Of a stretch of DNA of 64,000 bases, positions 1 through 8,612 are shown one piece after another. The notes beneath the pieces are model-generated. The model was not told where the DNA came from. It made no database searches and worked only from the letters and a program-made list of their open reading frames with translations. This stretch comes from Aquincola tertiaricarbonis (GTDB taxonomy: Bacteria > Pseudomonadota > Gammaproteobacteria > Burkholderiales > Burkholderiaceae_C). Within the stretch, counting starts at the first letter, position 1. Every line of letters starts with the position of its first letter. The DNA lies in contig NZ_CP097636.1 in assembly GCF_023573145.1 (NCBI RefSeq), positions 1,550,001 through 1,614,000 of the forward strand, read 5' to 3'. The position numbers and the translations under genes were made by a program.

Positions 1-870
1 GCGCTGCTCAAGACCCGCTACACGCCGCAGGTGTTCGACGAGCTGGTGGCGGCCTACCTCAGCACCGGTTCCGGCATCGCCGGCATGCAGCCCAAGATCA
101 TGGTGCCCGACCGCGCCACGGTGCCCATCCCTTCGCTGATCGTGAAGGCGGCCAGCCCGGCCTATCCCGGCTTGGCTGCCAACGAGTTCATGTGCCTGAC
201 GGCGGCCCGGCACGCGGGCATCGAGGTGCCCGGCTGCGCGCTGTCGGACGATGGCCAGATGCTGGTGCTGGACCGCTTCGACATGGTGACCCACGACGAT
301 GGCCGGCTGGAGCGGCTGGGCTTCGAGGACATCGCGGCGCTGGCCGGCCTGCGTGTGCGTGACGTGCTGTCGGACCGCAAGTACCAGGGCAGTTACCAGC
401 GCGTGGCCGAACTGCTGCGCCAGCTGCAGTTGCACAGCGACAACCTGGAGAGGTTCTTCGCGCAGGTGGCGTTTTCAGCGATGGTGCGCAATGGCGATGC
501 GCACCTGAAGAATTTCGGCGTGTTGTACCGCAGCAGCCGCGACCTCTGGCTGGCGCCGATGTTCGATGTGGTCACGACCACCATCTACACCTACACGCGA
601 TACCCGGGCGGACCTGAGCTGCAGGATCACACGATGGCGCTGAAGCTGCGGGCCGGCCGGCATGCCACGCGAACCTATCCCACGCAGGACGAGCTGGTCG
701 ACTTCGGGCGCCGTGTTTGTGGCGTCAAACAGCCAATGGCCGTGTTGCAGGCGATCGCGCAGGGCATGAGCGATACGCTGCAGGCGGCGCAGGCCGACGA
801 GCGCCTGCCCGCGGGCATGGTGGACAAGATGCGCGCCGTGTGGGAAGAGGGAATGCTGCTGGCCCGCTGA
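1..870 (+). CDS. HipA-family serine/threonine kinase (toxin-like), 5' end missing
   Basis: The reading frame is open from the first base, so the N-terminus lies outside the window; about 289 residues and the stop are present. HipA proteins are kinases that phosphorylate a translation-related target such as glutamyl-tRNA synthetase and are normally neutralised by HipB. The sequence shows the HipA core: a SGIAGMQPK stretch matching the family SG-QPK motif that contacts ATP, the catalytic-loop signature NGDAHLKNFGV, and a following APMFDVV segment holding the metal-binding aspartate. All key kinase residues visible are intact. No HipB-like gene lies downstream; if present it would be upstream of the window. 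Assignment to HipA C-terminal kinase is firm, but whether it acts as a toxin is unknown. Confidence 0.88.
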   Translation, partial: ALLKTRYTPQVFDELVAAYLSTGSGIAGMQPKIMVPDRATVPIPSLIVKAASPAYPGLAANEFMCLTAARHAGIEVPGCALSDDGQMLVLDRFDMVTHDDGRLERLGFEDIAALAGLRVRDVLSDRKYQGSYQRVAELLRQLQLHSDNLERFFAQVAFSAMVRNGDAHLKNFGVLYRSSRDLWLAPMFDVVTTTIYTYTRYPGGPELQDHTMALKLRAGRHATRTYPTQDELVDFGRRVCGVKQPMAVLQAIAQGMSDTLQAAQADERLPAGMVDKMRAVWEEGMLLAR

Positions 871-889
871 GCCGGCGGCGCAGCGCGGC

Positions 890-1096
890 TCAGCCGACCC
901 GCTTGGCCTTGGCGATCACCGCATCGGCCGTGGCGGCCAGCTGGGCCTGCACGGTGGGGTCGGTGACGGTGGTCAGCTCGTCCAGCGCCATGGCCAGCAG
1001 CTGCAGCTGGGTGCTCAGCTGGTTGAGTTGCTCGGCGGCCTGGGCGGCTTCGGCCAGCACGCGGGCGGCTTCGGGCGGAAGAGGTTGAGGTTGCAT
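890..1096 (-). CDS. Small helical hypothetical protein (68 aa)
   Basis: No family was recognised. The 68-residue product is rich in Ala, Gln and Leu with heptad-like spacing, which suggests one or two amphipathic helices with no membrane segment or signal peptide. It starts at an ATG and lies tail-to-tail with the HipA gene 20 bases away. No strong ribosome-binding site is visible. It is kept as a gene because its composition is protein-like and nothing better occupies this space, but it could be non-coding. Confidence 0.5.
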   Translation of the reverse strand: MQPQPLPPEAARVLAEAAQAAEQLNQLSTQLQLLAMALDELTTVTDPTVQAQLAATADAVIAKAKRVG

Positions 1097-1173
1097 GGCG
1101 GCGGGTGGTGAAGCACCAGGGGGCTGGCACCGCCATGCTAGAGGCGCAAGGGCGTTTTGCGCAGCCCCCCGAC

Positions 1174-1188
1174 CCCCCTTGGAGGGGG
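1174..1188. repeat. GC-rich inverted repeat CCCCCT-N3-AGGGGG (copy 1)
   Basis: The six-base arms are perfect and separated by TGG. The repeat lies just past the 3' end of the chemoreceptor gene. A second copy with the same arms and spacer length lies upstream of that gene at 2810-2824. It could fold as a hairpin and help end transcription, but there is no T-run. Confidence 0.6.
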
Positions 1189-1221
1189 ACCCTTCATGCG
1201 CGGGGGGCGCTTTACCCGGGT

Positions 1222-2778
1222 TTACAGGCGGAACACCTGCACCACGCCAGCCAGACGCTGGGCCTGGTCCTTCAGGCTTTCGGCCGCCGCGGTGGACTGC
1301 TCCACCAGCGCCGCGTTCTGCTGCGTCATCTGGTCCAGCTGCGCCACCGCGGTGTTCACCTGGCCGATGCCCGAGCTCTGCTCCGACGTGGCATGGGTGA
1401 TCTCGCCGATGGTGGCGGTGACGTGCTTGACGCGCTCGACGATCTCCTGCATGGCGGCGCCGGCCTGCGTCACCAGCTGCGAGCCGCTTTCCACCCGCTC
1501 GACGCTGGCGCCGATCAGGCTCTTGATCTCCTTGGCGGCTTCGGCGCTGCGCTGGGCCAGCGTGCGCACTTCACCGGCCACCACCGCAAAGCCGCGGCCC
1601 TGTTCGCCGGCCCGCGCTGCCTCCACCGCGGCATTCAAGGCCAGGATGTTGGTCTGGAAGGCGATGCCGTCGATGGTGCCGATGATGTCGGCGATCTTGC
1701 GCGAGCTGGCGCTGATGTCGTCCATCGTGGCCACCACCTGGCTGACCACGCTGCCGCCCTGGGCCGCCGCGGTGGAGGCCGATTCGGCCAGCGCATTGGC
1801 CTGCCGGGCCGATTCGGAGGTGTGCGTCACCGTGCCCGTCAGCTCCTCCATCGAGGCGGCGGTCTGCTGCAGGTTGGAGGCGGTCTGCTCGGTGCGGGCC
1901 GACAGGTCGTGGTTGCCCTCGGCGATCTCGCCCGACGCGGTGGCGATGGAATCGGTGGCCTGGCGCACCTGGCTCACGGTGTGACGCAGCGCGTCGATCA
2001 TCGTGCCCAGCCCATGCAGCAGGCTGCCCGGCACCTGGGTGCGCACCTGCGTGGCCAGGTTGCCGCGGGCCACCTCGTTCATCGCGGCCAGCGCCTCGGC
2101 CGGGTCGCCGCCGATCTGGCGGATGACGCTGCGGGCCACGCCGTAGCCGATGCCGCCGATGGCCAGCAGCAGTGCGCCGGTGACGGCCAGGCTGCGCAGC
2201 AGCGCCGCCCGCACCTCGGCGTCCACGTCGTCCATGTACAGGCCCGAGCCGATGATCCAGTCCCAGCCCTTGACCGTGGCCACGTACTGCAGCTTGGGCA
2301 CCGGCTCGGTCTGGCCCGGCCGCGGGAACATCATCGGCACAAAGGCCTTGCCGTCGGGCGCGCGGTTGGCGCCGTTCACCACGGCGTCGATCACGTCCAG
2401 GCCGCTGCTGTCCTTGATCTTGCCGATCATCGCCTTGCCTTCCCATTCCGCCTTCAGCGGATGGGCCACGCCCACGCCCTGGGTGGACCAGGCGAACACG
2501 TATTCCTTGTTGCCCTGGCCGTAACGGGTCAGGCGGATGGCGTCCCTGGCGGCCTTCTGCGCCTCTTCCAGCGGCATCGCGCCCTTGGCCGCGCGCTCCT
2601 GGTAGCCAGCCACCACCGCCTGCACCGCCGTCACCGCGGTGACCAGCTGCTCCTTGCGGCCCTCCACGATGCTGCTGCGCAGTTGCAGGAAGGCAGCGGC
2701 CGACAAGGCGGCCAGGCCCGCGATCGACACACCCACGAGCGTGGCGATCTTGCGGTTGAAGCTGAGGTGCTGGAGCAT
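1222..2778 (-). CDS. Methyl-accepting chemotaxis protein with periplasmic Cache sensor
   Basis: This 518-residue membrane chemoreceptor senses a small ligand outside the inner membrane and controls CheA through CheW. An N-terminal membrane segment at about residues 8-30 is followed by a periplasmic region of about 150 residues. That region contains the [11 protein letters not shown] and [14 protein letters not shown] stretches typical of single-Cache (Cache_2) sensors. A second membrane segment at about 185-210, a HAMP-like region and the coiled-coil signalling domain follow. The hairpin tip, [20 protein letters not shown], is canonical. The ATG at 2778 is chosen because it begins right before the first membrane helix; upstream in-frame codons are Arg/Cys-rich and not protein-like. 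It is not linked to an operon and probably feeds a Che system encoded elsewhere or at 37.5-48.3 kb. Confidence 0.95.
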   Translation of the reverse strand: MLQHLSFNRKIATLVGVSIAGLAALSAAAFLQLRSSIVEGRKEQLVTAVTAVQAVVAGYQERAAKGAMPLEEAQKAARDAIRLTRYGQGNKEYVFAWSTQGVGVAHPLKAEWEGKAMIGKIKDSSGLDVIDAVVNGANRAPDGKAFVPMMFPRPGQTEPVPKLQYVATVKGWDWIIGSGLYMDDVDAEVRAALLRSLAVTGALLLAIGGIGYGVARSVIRQIGGDPAEALAAMNEVARGNLATQVRTQVPGSLLHGLGTMIDALRHTVSQVRQATDSIATASGEIAEGNHDLSARTEQTASNLQQTAASMEELTGTVTHTSESARQANALAESASTAAAQGGSVVSQVVATMDDISASSRKIADIIGTIDGIAFQTNILALNAAVEAARAGEQGRGFAVVAGEVRTLAQRSAEAAKEIKSLIGASVERVESGSQLVTQAGAAMQEIVERVKHVTATIGEITHATSEQSSGIGQVNTAVAQLDQMTQQNAALVEQSTAAAESLKDQAQRLAGVVQVFRL

Positions 2779-2809
2779 GAACGACTGCTTTTCCGGGGCA
2801 CCGACTGCG

Positions 2810-2824
2810 CCCCCTCTCAGGGGG
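2810..2824. repeat. GC-rich inverted repeat CCCCCT-N3-AGGGGG (copy 2)
   Basis: The arms are identical to those at 1174-1188, with CTC as spacer. It lies 32 bases upstream of the chemoreceptor start codon, so the gene is bracketed by two copies. It probably belongs to a short dispersed repeat family. Confidence 0.55.
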
Positions 2825-2913
2825 TTTCGGCATGCGGTGGCGCAGTTGAAGCGGAAATTGCTGCCGCCGTCCTCAGCGGCCCGGCGACGGCCGGTGAGGC
2901 CCACCCCCCCAAC

Positions 2914-2936
2914 CTGTCACCCCACGTCTGTCACCC
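2914..2936 (+). promoter_or_regulatory. Direct repeat CTGTCACCC upstream of the UDP-sugar decarboxylase
   Basis: CTGTCACCC occurs at 2914-2922 and 2928-2936, 14 bases apart, about 75 bases upstream of the GTG start at 3008. It may be a regulator site. It is short and GC-rich, so chance is not excluded. Confidence 0.25.
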
Positions 2937-3007
2937 GCCGCACCTTTGCAGTGGCCGGCCCCGCGGCTAGGCTGAAAGCATCCGGCGGTGCCGGCACGGA
3001 GGCGCAT

Positions 3008-3997
3008 GTGGAGGGCTACGGACTGCAGCGGCGGATCCTCGTCACCGGGGGCGCGGGCTTTCTCGGATCGCACCTGTGCGAGGCCTTGCTGGCCCGCGGC
3101 AACGAGGTGCTGTGCGTGGACAACTTCTTCACCGGCGCGCTCGACCATGTGACGCGGCTGCGCAGCCATCCGCGCTTCGAGCTGATGCGCCACGACATCA
3201 CCTTTCCGCTGTACGTGGAGACGGACCAGATCTACAACCTGGCCTGCCCCGCCTCCCCGATGCACTACCAGTTCGACCCGGTGCAGACCACCAAGGTCAG
3301 CGTGCACGGCAGCATCAACATGCTGGGCCTGGCCAAGCGGGTGAAGGCGCCCATCCTGCAGGCCTCTACCAGCGAGGTGTACGGCGACCCCGCCGAGCAT
3401 CCGCAGCGCGAGGGCTACTGGGGCCATGTCAACCCGATCGGCCCCCGCAGCTGCTACGACGAAGGCAAGCGCTGCGCCGAGACGCTGTTCTTCGACTACC
3501 GGCGCCAGCACGGCGTGCGCATCAAGGTGGCGCGCATCTTCAACACCTACGGCCCGCACATGCACCCGAACGACGGGCGCGTGGTGTCCAACTTCATCGT
3601 GCAGGCGCTGCGCGGTCGGCCGATCACGCTGTTCGGCGACGGCACGCAGACGCGCTCGTTCTGCTACGTGGCCGACCTGATCGACGGGCTGATGCGCCTG
3701 ATGGACACGCCCGACGACTTCACCGGCCCGGTGAACCTGGGCAACCCCACCGAGCTGACGATGCGCGAGCTGGCCCAGCGCATCATCGCGCTCACCGGTT
3801 CACGCTCGCCCATCGAATATCGGCCGCTGCCCGCCGACGACCCACGCCAGCGCCAGCCCGACATCACGCTGGCGCGCAGCGCGCTGGGCTGGGAGCCGCG
3901 CGTGGGCCTGGACGAAGGCCTGCGCCGCACCATCGACTACTTCGACGGACTGCTGCGTCAACCCGAGCCGGTGCTCATCGCCAGCGCTTCGCGGTAG
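3008..3997 (+). CDS. UDP-glucuronic acid decarboxylase (UDP-xylose synthase)
   Basis: This 329-residue extended short-chain dehydrogenase converts UDP-glucuronate to UDP-xylose with bound NAD, supplying a sugar donor for EPS synthesis. The Rossmann motif GGAGFLG is at residues 14-20. The catalytic TSE (121-123) and YxxxK (Tyr150, Lys154) are in place, and the family-specific stretches YWGHVNPIG and RSCYDEGKR separate it from ordinary epimerases. The start is GTG at 3008, preceded by GGAGG five bases upstream; the frame is open further upstream but without protein-like sequence. Its last 40 bases overlap the 3' end of the convergent glycosyltransferase gene, which fits a role in the same pathway. 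Confidence 0.93.
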   Translation: MEGYGLQRRILVTGGAGFLGSHLCEALLARGNEVLCVDNFFTGALDHVTRLRSHPRFELMRHDITFPLYVETDQIYNLACPASPMHYQFDPVQTTKVSVHGSINMLGLAKRVKAPILQASTSEVYGDPAEHPQREGYWGHVNPIGPRSCYDEGKRCAETLFFDYRRQHGVRIKVARIFNTYGPHMHPNDGRVVSNFIVQALRGRPITLFGDGTQTRSFCYVADLIDGLMRLMDTPDDFTGPVNLGNPTELTMRELAQRIIALTGSRSPIEYRPLPADDPRQRQPDITLARSALGWEPRVGLDEGLRRTIDYFDGLLRQPEPVLIASASR

Positions 3998-5115
3998 ACA
4001 TCGGCCGTGCGCAGGGCGGTGCGCGGCCAGCTGAAGCGGGCTGCACGCTGCATGGCGGCGGCCGACAGCCGGGCGTGCAGCGCATCGTCCTGCAGCATGC
4101 GCTGCAGCGCCTGCCGGATGCTGCCCACGTCCAGCGCATCGCAGGCCAGCCCGGCTTCATCGGCGATCTCGGCCTGCGCGCTGCCCTGGCTCACCACCGC
4201 GGGTGTGCCGCTGCCCATGGCCTCGCTCACCGGCGCGCCCCAGCCTTCCATCAACGACACCAGCACCACCGCGCGGGCATGGGCATACAGGCGCGCCAGC
4301 TGCGCCTCGCTCACGCCTTCCAGCCAGTGCAGGTGCGGCTGCAGGCCCAGGCGCTGCGCGGTGTGCTCGGCCTGCGGGTTGCGGTCGCGCAGCTTGACCA
4401 GCAGCACCAGCGGATGCGCCTCGCGCAGCGCCAGCGGCAGCTGGGCATAAGCCTGCAGCAGCCGGTCCAGGTTCTTGTGCGGCTTGCAGGTGCCGACGAA
4501 CAGCAGGTAAGGGCGGCCCGCGGCCAGTGCCGGGGGCAGCTCGGCGGGCCAGTCTTCACCGGGGCATGCGCCCTGCGGCAGCAGCGGCCGGCGAAAGCGC
4601 TCGGCGATGCCGTGCGGCACGGTGCGCAGCCGCGGCCGGGCCCGCGGCCACACGGTGGCCACGTCGTCGTGCGTGGCCTGCGAGATGCAGATCACCCGCC
4701 GCGCCCGCCGCATGGCCACCGCATTGGCGATGCGGTAGTACGCCAGCCCGGCCAGCCCGGGCGCCAGCCGCGGCAGGTGGTGCAGGATCAGGTCGTGCAT
4801 GGTCACCACCAGCGGCACCGGGCTGGCCCAGGGCAGGTGGTGGGCCACCGGTGCATGCCACAGGCCGATGCCATGCCGGCGTATCCAGCCGGGCCAGGCC
4901 GCCTGCTCCTGCACCGACAGCGGCTGGAAGGGGGTGGCCAGCACCTCGATGCCCGGGCGCAGCGGCCAGCGCGCCTCTTCGCCCGGGTTGCACACCCAGA
5001 CGAAGTCCAGGTCGTCGTTGCGCGTGGCCAGGGTCAGGCTCAGCTCATGCACATAGCGGTGGATGCCGGGCCAGGTGACCAGGCGGCCGTCGAGGGCAAT
5101 GCGCGGTCGGCTCAC
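3958..5115 (-). CDS. Glycosyltransferase family 4 (EPS operon I)
   Basis: This 385-residue GT-B enzyme is predicted to transfer a nucleotide-activated sugar to a lipid-linked EPS intermediate at the cytoplasmic face. The N-terminal half starts [12 protein letters not shown] and carries a [13 protein letters not shown] acceptor-side motif. The C-terminal half has [20 protein letters not shown] and the donor-binding [21 protein letters not shown] signature, whose glutamates define the EX7E motif of GT4 enzymes. It follows the preceding glycosyltransferase gene by one base and is the last gene of a four-gene reverse-strand operon. The sugar and linkage specificity cannot be read from the sequence. 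Confidence 0.9.
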   Translation of the reverse strand: MSRPRIALDGRLVTWPGIHRYVHELSLTLATRNDDLDFVWVCNPGEEARWPLRPGIEVLATPFQPLSVQEQAAWPGWIRRHGIGLWHAPVAHHLPWASPVPLVVTMHDLILHHLPRLAPGLAGLAYYRIANAVAMRRARRVICISQATHDDVATVWPRARPRLRTVPHGIAERFRRPLLPQGACPGEDWPAELPPALAAGRPYLLFVGTCKPHKNLDRLLQAYAQLPLALREAHPLVLLVKLRDRNPQAEHTAQRLGLQPHLHWLEGVSEAQLARLYAHARAVVLVSLMEGWGAPVSEAMGSGTPAVVSQGSAQAEIADEAGLACDALDVGSIRQALQRMLQDDALHARLSAAAMQRAARFSWPRTALRTADVYREALAMSTGSG

Positions 5116-5116
5116 G

Positions 5117-6373
5117 TCAGGCTGCCGGCTGCATCAACTGCCACATGCGCGCCGTGACCTGCGGCCAGGCGAGCTCTTGCGCGGCCGCCAGGCCGGCCTG
5201 GCGGGCGGCGGCATGGCGCTGCGGGTCCTGCAGCAGCTGCAGGATGGCGTCGGCCAGCGCATCGGCCTCGAACGGGCTGGTCAGGCCGGCGCCGGTGCGC
5301 TGCACCCAGCCGGCGGCGGCGCTGCCGGCGGTGCACACCACCGGCACGCCGGCCGCCATGTACTCGGCCACCTTCAGTGGCATCGCATAGCGGCCCTGTT
5401 CGCTCAGCCGGAAGGCGGCGATGCCGACATCGGCCTCTCGCAGCCAGCGTGGCAGCCGGGCATGCGGCACCGGGCCCAGCAGCTGCACCGCATCGGCCAG
5501 CTGCAAGGCCTGCACCTGCAGTTGCAGCCGCTGGCGGTAGGCGGGCTCGCCATCGCCCAGCACCAGCAGCCGGGCCTGCGGCAGCCGCGCCCGCACCCGC
5601 GCCATCGCGGCGATGGCCAGGTCCACGCCACGCGCCGCTTCCAGCCGGCCCATGTACAGCGCGGTGGGCGGGTGCGGCGTGCGCACCGGCGGCGGCGCAA
5701 AGCGCGCCAGGTCGGCGCCGTTGGGCAGCACCGCGGGCTGGCGGCCGGTGGCGCGCTGGCGCAGCGCGGCCAGCTCGGGCCCGGCGCTCACCGCCACGTC
5801 GGCCTGGCGCACCAGGCGCTGCTCGATGCGTTCGATCCAGCGGCGCCGCCAGGCCAGGCGCTGGCCGCCGCCCACATGGTCCATGTCGTCGTACACCAGC
5901 CGGCCGATGCGGCCTTGCCGCTGCAGCCCGCGCGCCACCAGACCGGCCCAGGGGCCGTCGGCCAGCGCCAGCTCGAAGTGGCCACCGGCATGGCGCCGGG
6001 CCGCGGCCCGCATGCCGTGCAGCCAGGCCAGGTCGCGCAGCGCACCGGCGCTGCTGAGCAGGTCGGCCAGCCAGCGGCGCGGGCGCGCCGTGGGGGGCTG
6101 GTCCGGCATGCCGTCGTCCAGCCCATGGGCCAGTGCCTGCGCATAGTTCAGCCAGGGGTGCACCCGCAGGTAGTGCAGCCGGCCTTCGGTGCGCGGCTGC
6201 ACCTCGTGGCGCAGCGCATCGTGCAGCAGGCCACGCCAGCCGCGGCCCTGGGCACGCACGCTGTACAGCACCACCACCTCTTCGCAATGGCCGGCCAGCA
6301 TGTGCAGCATGTGCTGGGTGCGCTGGTTGGGCTCGCGGTCCAGGTCGAGGTGGGTGACGACCAGGGCGCGCAT
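5117..6373 (-). CDS. Glycosyltransferase (GT4-like, EPS operon I)
   Basis: The 418-residue protein begins MRALVVTHLDLDREPNQR, an N-terminal strand with the peptide-rich loop seen in GT-B enzymes. It has LYMGRLEAARGVDLAIAAM at the start of the donor domain and EYMAAGVPVV near the end. It is likely a retaining glycosyltransferase acting in the same polymer pathway as its neighbours. Its ATG shares one base with the stop of the upstream gene and the next gene starts one base after its end, so the three transferases are probably translationally coupled. Compared with its neighbours it lacks a clear first glutamate of the EX7E motif (ADVGIAAFRLSEQGRYAMPLKVAEYM), so catalytic detail is uncertain. 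Confidence 0.85.
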   Translation of the reverse strand: MRALVVTHLDLDREPNQRTQHMLHMLAGHCEEVVVLYSVRAQGRGWRGLLHDALRHEVQPRTEGRLHYLRVHPWLNYAQALAHGLDDGMPDQPPTARPRRWLADLLSSAGALRDLAWLHGMRAAARRHAGGHFELALADGPWAGLVARGLQRQGRIGRLVYDDMDHVGGGQRLAWRRRWIERIEQRLVRQADVAVSAGPELAALRQRATGRQPAVLPNGADLARFAPPPVRTPHPPTALYMGRLEAARGVDLAIAAMARVRARLPQARLLVLGDGEPAYRQRLQLQVQALQLADAVQLLGPVPHARLPRWLREADVGIAAFRLSEQGRYAMPLKVAEYMAAGVPVVCTAGSAAAGWVQRTGAGLTSPFEADALADAILQLLQDPQRHAAARQAGLAAAQELAWPQVTARMWQLMQPAA

Positions 6374-7578
6374 CAGGCCGCCTCCAGCGCCACGCGGCGG
6401 TACACGGCGGCGGTGGCCTCGGCGGTGTGGCGCCAGCTGAAGCGGGCGGCCTGCCGCGGGCCGGCGCGGCGCAAGCGCTGCGCCAGCGCCTCGTCGCCTT
6501 CGATGCGCAGCAAGGCTTCGGCAAAACCGTCGGCGCTGTCGGGTGGCACCTGCAGTGCGGCCTCGCCGGCCACCTCGGGCAGCGCACCGGCGGCGGCCAC
6601 CACCACCGGCGTGCCGCAGGCCATGGCCTCGATGGCGGGCAGGCCGAAGCCCTCCAGCCTGGACGGCATCAGCACCGTCTGCGCGCCGCGGTACAGCACC
6701 GGCAGCGCGGCATCGTCCACGCGGCCGAGAAAGCGCACAGCATCGGCCACGCCCAGTTGCTGCGCCAGCGCCTGCAGCACCCGTTCGTAGAACACCGAGC
6801 GGCCGGCCAGCAGCAGCGGGCAGCGCCCGCCCTGCCGCCGGTAGGCCGCAAAGCCGTGCAGCAGCGTCGCCAGGTTCTTGTTGGGGTCGAGGTTGCCCAG
6901 GTACAGCAGGTAGGGCGGCTGCAGGCCCAGGCGCTGCTGCCAGTGCGCGAAGGCGGCCACGCTGGGCGGTGCCACCGCTTCGGCGCGCAGCCCCAGCGGC
7001 ACCGCGGTCACGCGCTGCGGCGGCAGGTGGAAGTGGCGGCGCAGCAGGCTGCGGGTGTGCTCCGAGACGGTGATCACATGGGCGGCGCGGCGCAGCGTCT
7101 GCTCGGTCTGGCGGGCCAGCTCGGCGAAGAAGCGCTGGCGCAGCGCCAGCGCGGCCCGTTCGTCGGCGGCCAGCGTGTGGGCCGGCACCGCGGCGCCCTG
7201 GTCGTGCAGGTAGGCCAGGTCGTGCACCGTCACCACCGCGGGTGCGCGGCTGGCCAGCAGCAGGTGGGCCGGGCCATGGAACACGTCGTGCCGCGTGCGC
7301 CAGCCTTCGGCCGGCCAGGGCACGCGGCGCAGCAGCCGCAGCGGCAGCCGGCCGCGCTGCACCGCGGGTGCTGCGCCTTCGGCCTGTGCCTCGCGCACGA
7401 AGGCGGCGATCTGCGCATCGTGACGGGCCCGGGGCAGGGCGAACAGCAGCGTCAGCGCCAGGTCGCCGGCCTGCAGCAGGCCGTTCACCAGGTGGCGCTG
7501 GTACTGGTAGACGCCGCTGCGCTCGCCTTCGGCGATGCCGGCCATCGTGGTGTCGATCAGCACCGACAGCGCGGCCAT
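6373..7578 (-). CDS. Glycosyltransferase family 4 (EPS operon I)
   Basis: This 401-residue GT4 enzyme resembles mannosyltransferase-type proteins. It starts MAALSVLIDTTMAG and has VVTVHDLAYLH in the acceptor half. The donor half carries YLLYLGNLDPNKNLATLLHGF and PSRLEGFGLPAIEAMACGTP with the EX7E glutamates intact. The ATG at 7578 was chosen because it starts the first beta strand; the upstream in-frame extension is Arg/Cys-rich and overlaps the export gene. The gene begins seven bases after that lipoprotein gene. Confidence 0.92.
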   Translation of the reverse strand: MAALSVLIDTTMAGIAEGERSGVYQYQRHLVNGLLQAGDLALTLLFALPRARHDAQIAAFVREAQAEGAAPAVQRGRLPLRLLRRVPWPAEGWRTRHDVFHGPAHLLLASRAPAVVTVHDLAYLHDQGAAVPAHTLAADERAALALRQRFFAELARQTEQTLRRAAHVITVSEHTRSLLRRHFHLPPQRVTAVPLGLRAEAVAPPSVAAFAHWQQRLGLQPPYLLYLGNLDPNKNLATLLHGFAAYRRQGGRCPLLLAGRSVFYERVLQALAQQLGVADAVRFLGRVDDAALPVLYRGAQTVLMPSRLEGFGLPAIEAMACGTPVVVAAAGALPEVAGEAALQVPPDSADGFAEALLRIEGDEALAQRLRRAGPRQAARFSWRHTAEATAAVYRRVALEAA

Positions 7579-7585
7579 GGCGTGC

Positions 7586-8470
7586 TCACGGGTTGCCCGG
7601 CACCACGATGGTGTTGGTGCTGGTGGGGTTGCCATGCACCAGCGCCTTGAGGAAGCTGTCGAACAGCAGCGTGGCCTGCTGGAAGCTGAGCAGCGGCGCC
7701 AGCATGTCGGCCCAGCGGCGGGCCTCGCGCGCGGCATCGGCGCTGCGCGCGCTGGGCACGAAGAGGGTGTCGCCTTCGCCCACGCCCATCTGCTGGCGGC
7801 CCAGGCCGCCCGAGACCAGCGTGGCCATGTCCAGGCCCTGCAGGTACACCTGGCCGTCCAGCTCGCGGATCAGCACGATGCGCTTGCGCGCGTTCTCGGT
7901 CAGGCCACCGGCGCCGGCCAGCGCTTCCAGCAGCGTGGCGTCGGTGGAGGTCAGGGCCACCGGGCCGGGGTTCTTCACCTCACCCAGCACCTGGCAGCGC
8001 ACCGGCGCGGGCACCGCCACGCTCACGCGCACCACGGCTTCGCGCACCATGGGCCGCAGGCCCACACGCAGCAGGTCAGCGGTTTCGTCCGGCGTGCGGC
8101 CACCGGCCTGCACCCGGCCGGCCAGCGGATGGGCCAGGCCGCCATCGGGCGCCACGGTGGCGCGGCGCGACAGGTCGTCATAGCCCCACACGCTCACGTC
8201 CACCTGGTCGCCGGGCCGCAGCCGCAGCACACCATCGCGGCGTGGCGGCGGCATGGTGGCCACCGGCTGCGGCGGCTGGGCCGTGCCGCTCTCATCCAGC
8301 GTGCGGCGCTGGATGCCGTCCACGTCGGGGTCGGTGGCGCAGCCGGCCAGGCCCAGGCAGGCGGTGGCGGCCAGCACGAGCACAGACACAGGCAGAAGGG
8401 CAAGGCGCACGCGGTGGGGCTCGGTGGCAAAGGTGCAGCCATGCTGCCGGCCGCCCGGGCCCGCCGCCAT
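7586..8470 (-). CDS. Polysaccharide export lipoprotein (Wza/GfcE family)
   Basis: This is an outer-membrane export component forming the periplasmic and outer-membrane channel for EPS. A hydrophobic segment ends in the lipobox LAGC. The mature protein has the Poly_export domain (RLRPGDQVDVSVWGYDDLSR and a following VAPDGGLAHPLAG) and then an SLBB-type region (CQVLGEVKNPGPVAL, LLEALAGAGGLTENA). The start is uncertain: ATG 8470 gives a long N-terminal region, GTG 8410 would give a textbook 24-residue lipoprotein signal, and a GTG at 8506 is also in frame. None has a good ribosome-binding site. It is the first gene of the reverse-strand operon with three glycosyltransferases. Confidence 0.9.
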   Translation of the reverse strand: MAAGPGGRQHGCTFATEPHRVRLALLPVSVLVLAATACLGLAGCATDPDVDGIQRRTLDESGTAQPPQPVATMPPPRRDGVLRLRPGDQVDVSVWGYDDLSRRATVAPDGGLAHPLAGRVQAGGRTPDETADLLRVGLRPMVREAVVRVSVAVPAPVRCQVLGEVKNPGPVALTSTDATLLEALAGAGGLTENARKRIVLIRELDGQVYLQGLDMATLVSGGLGRQQMGVGEGDTLFVPSARSADAAREARRWADMLAPLLSFQQATLLFDSFLKALVHGNPTSTNTIVVPGNP

Positions 8471-8612
8471 CCCCAGGACCATCAGCGGCGTTTTTAGAGT
8501 CTGCACCCAGCTTGCTGTTGCGGCAGGCCCTGCGATAGGCGGCCTGTATCTGCCGGCTGAAGCGCGCTGTCATCCGGCCTTTGCAGGCGGCCCGGCTGGG
8601 CAGCATGGCGGC

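Noticed and set aside
1105..2970. Forward open frame of 621 codons opposite the Cache chemoreceptor
   Set aside because: Antisense shadow of a well-supported gene with a canonical signalling tip.
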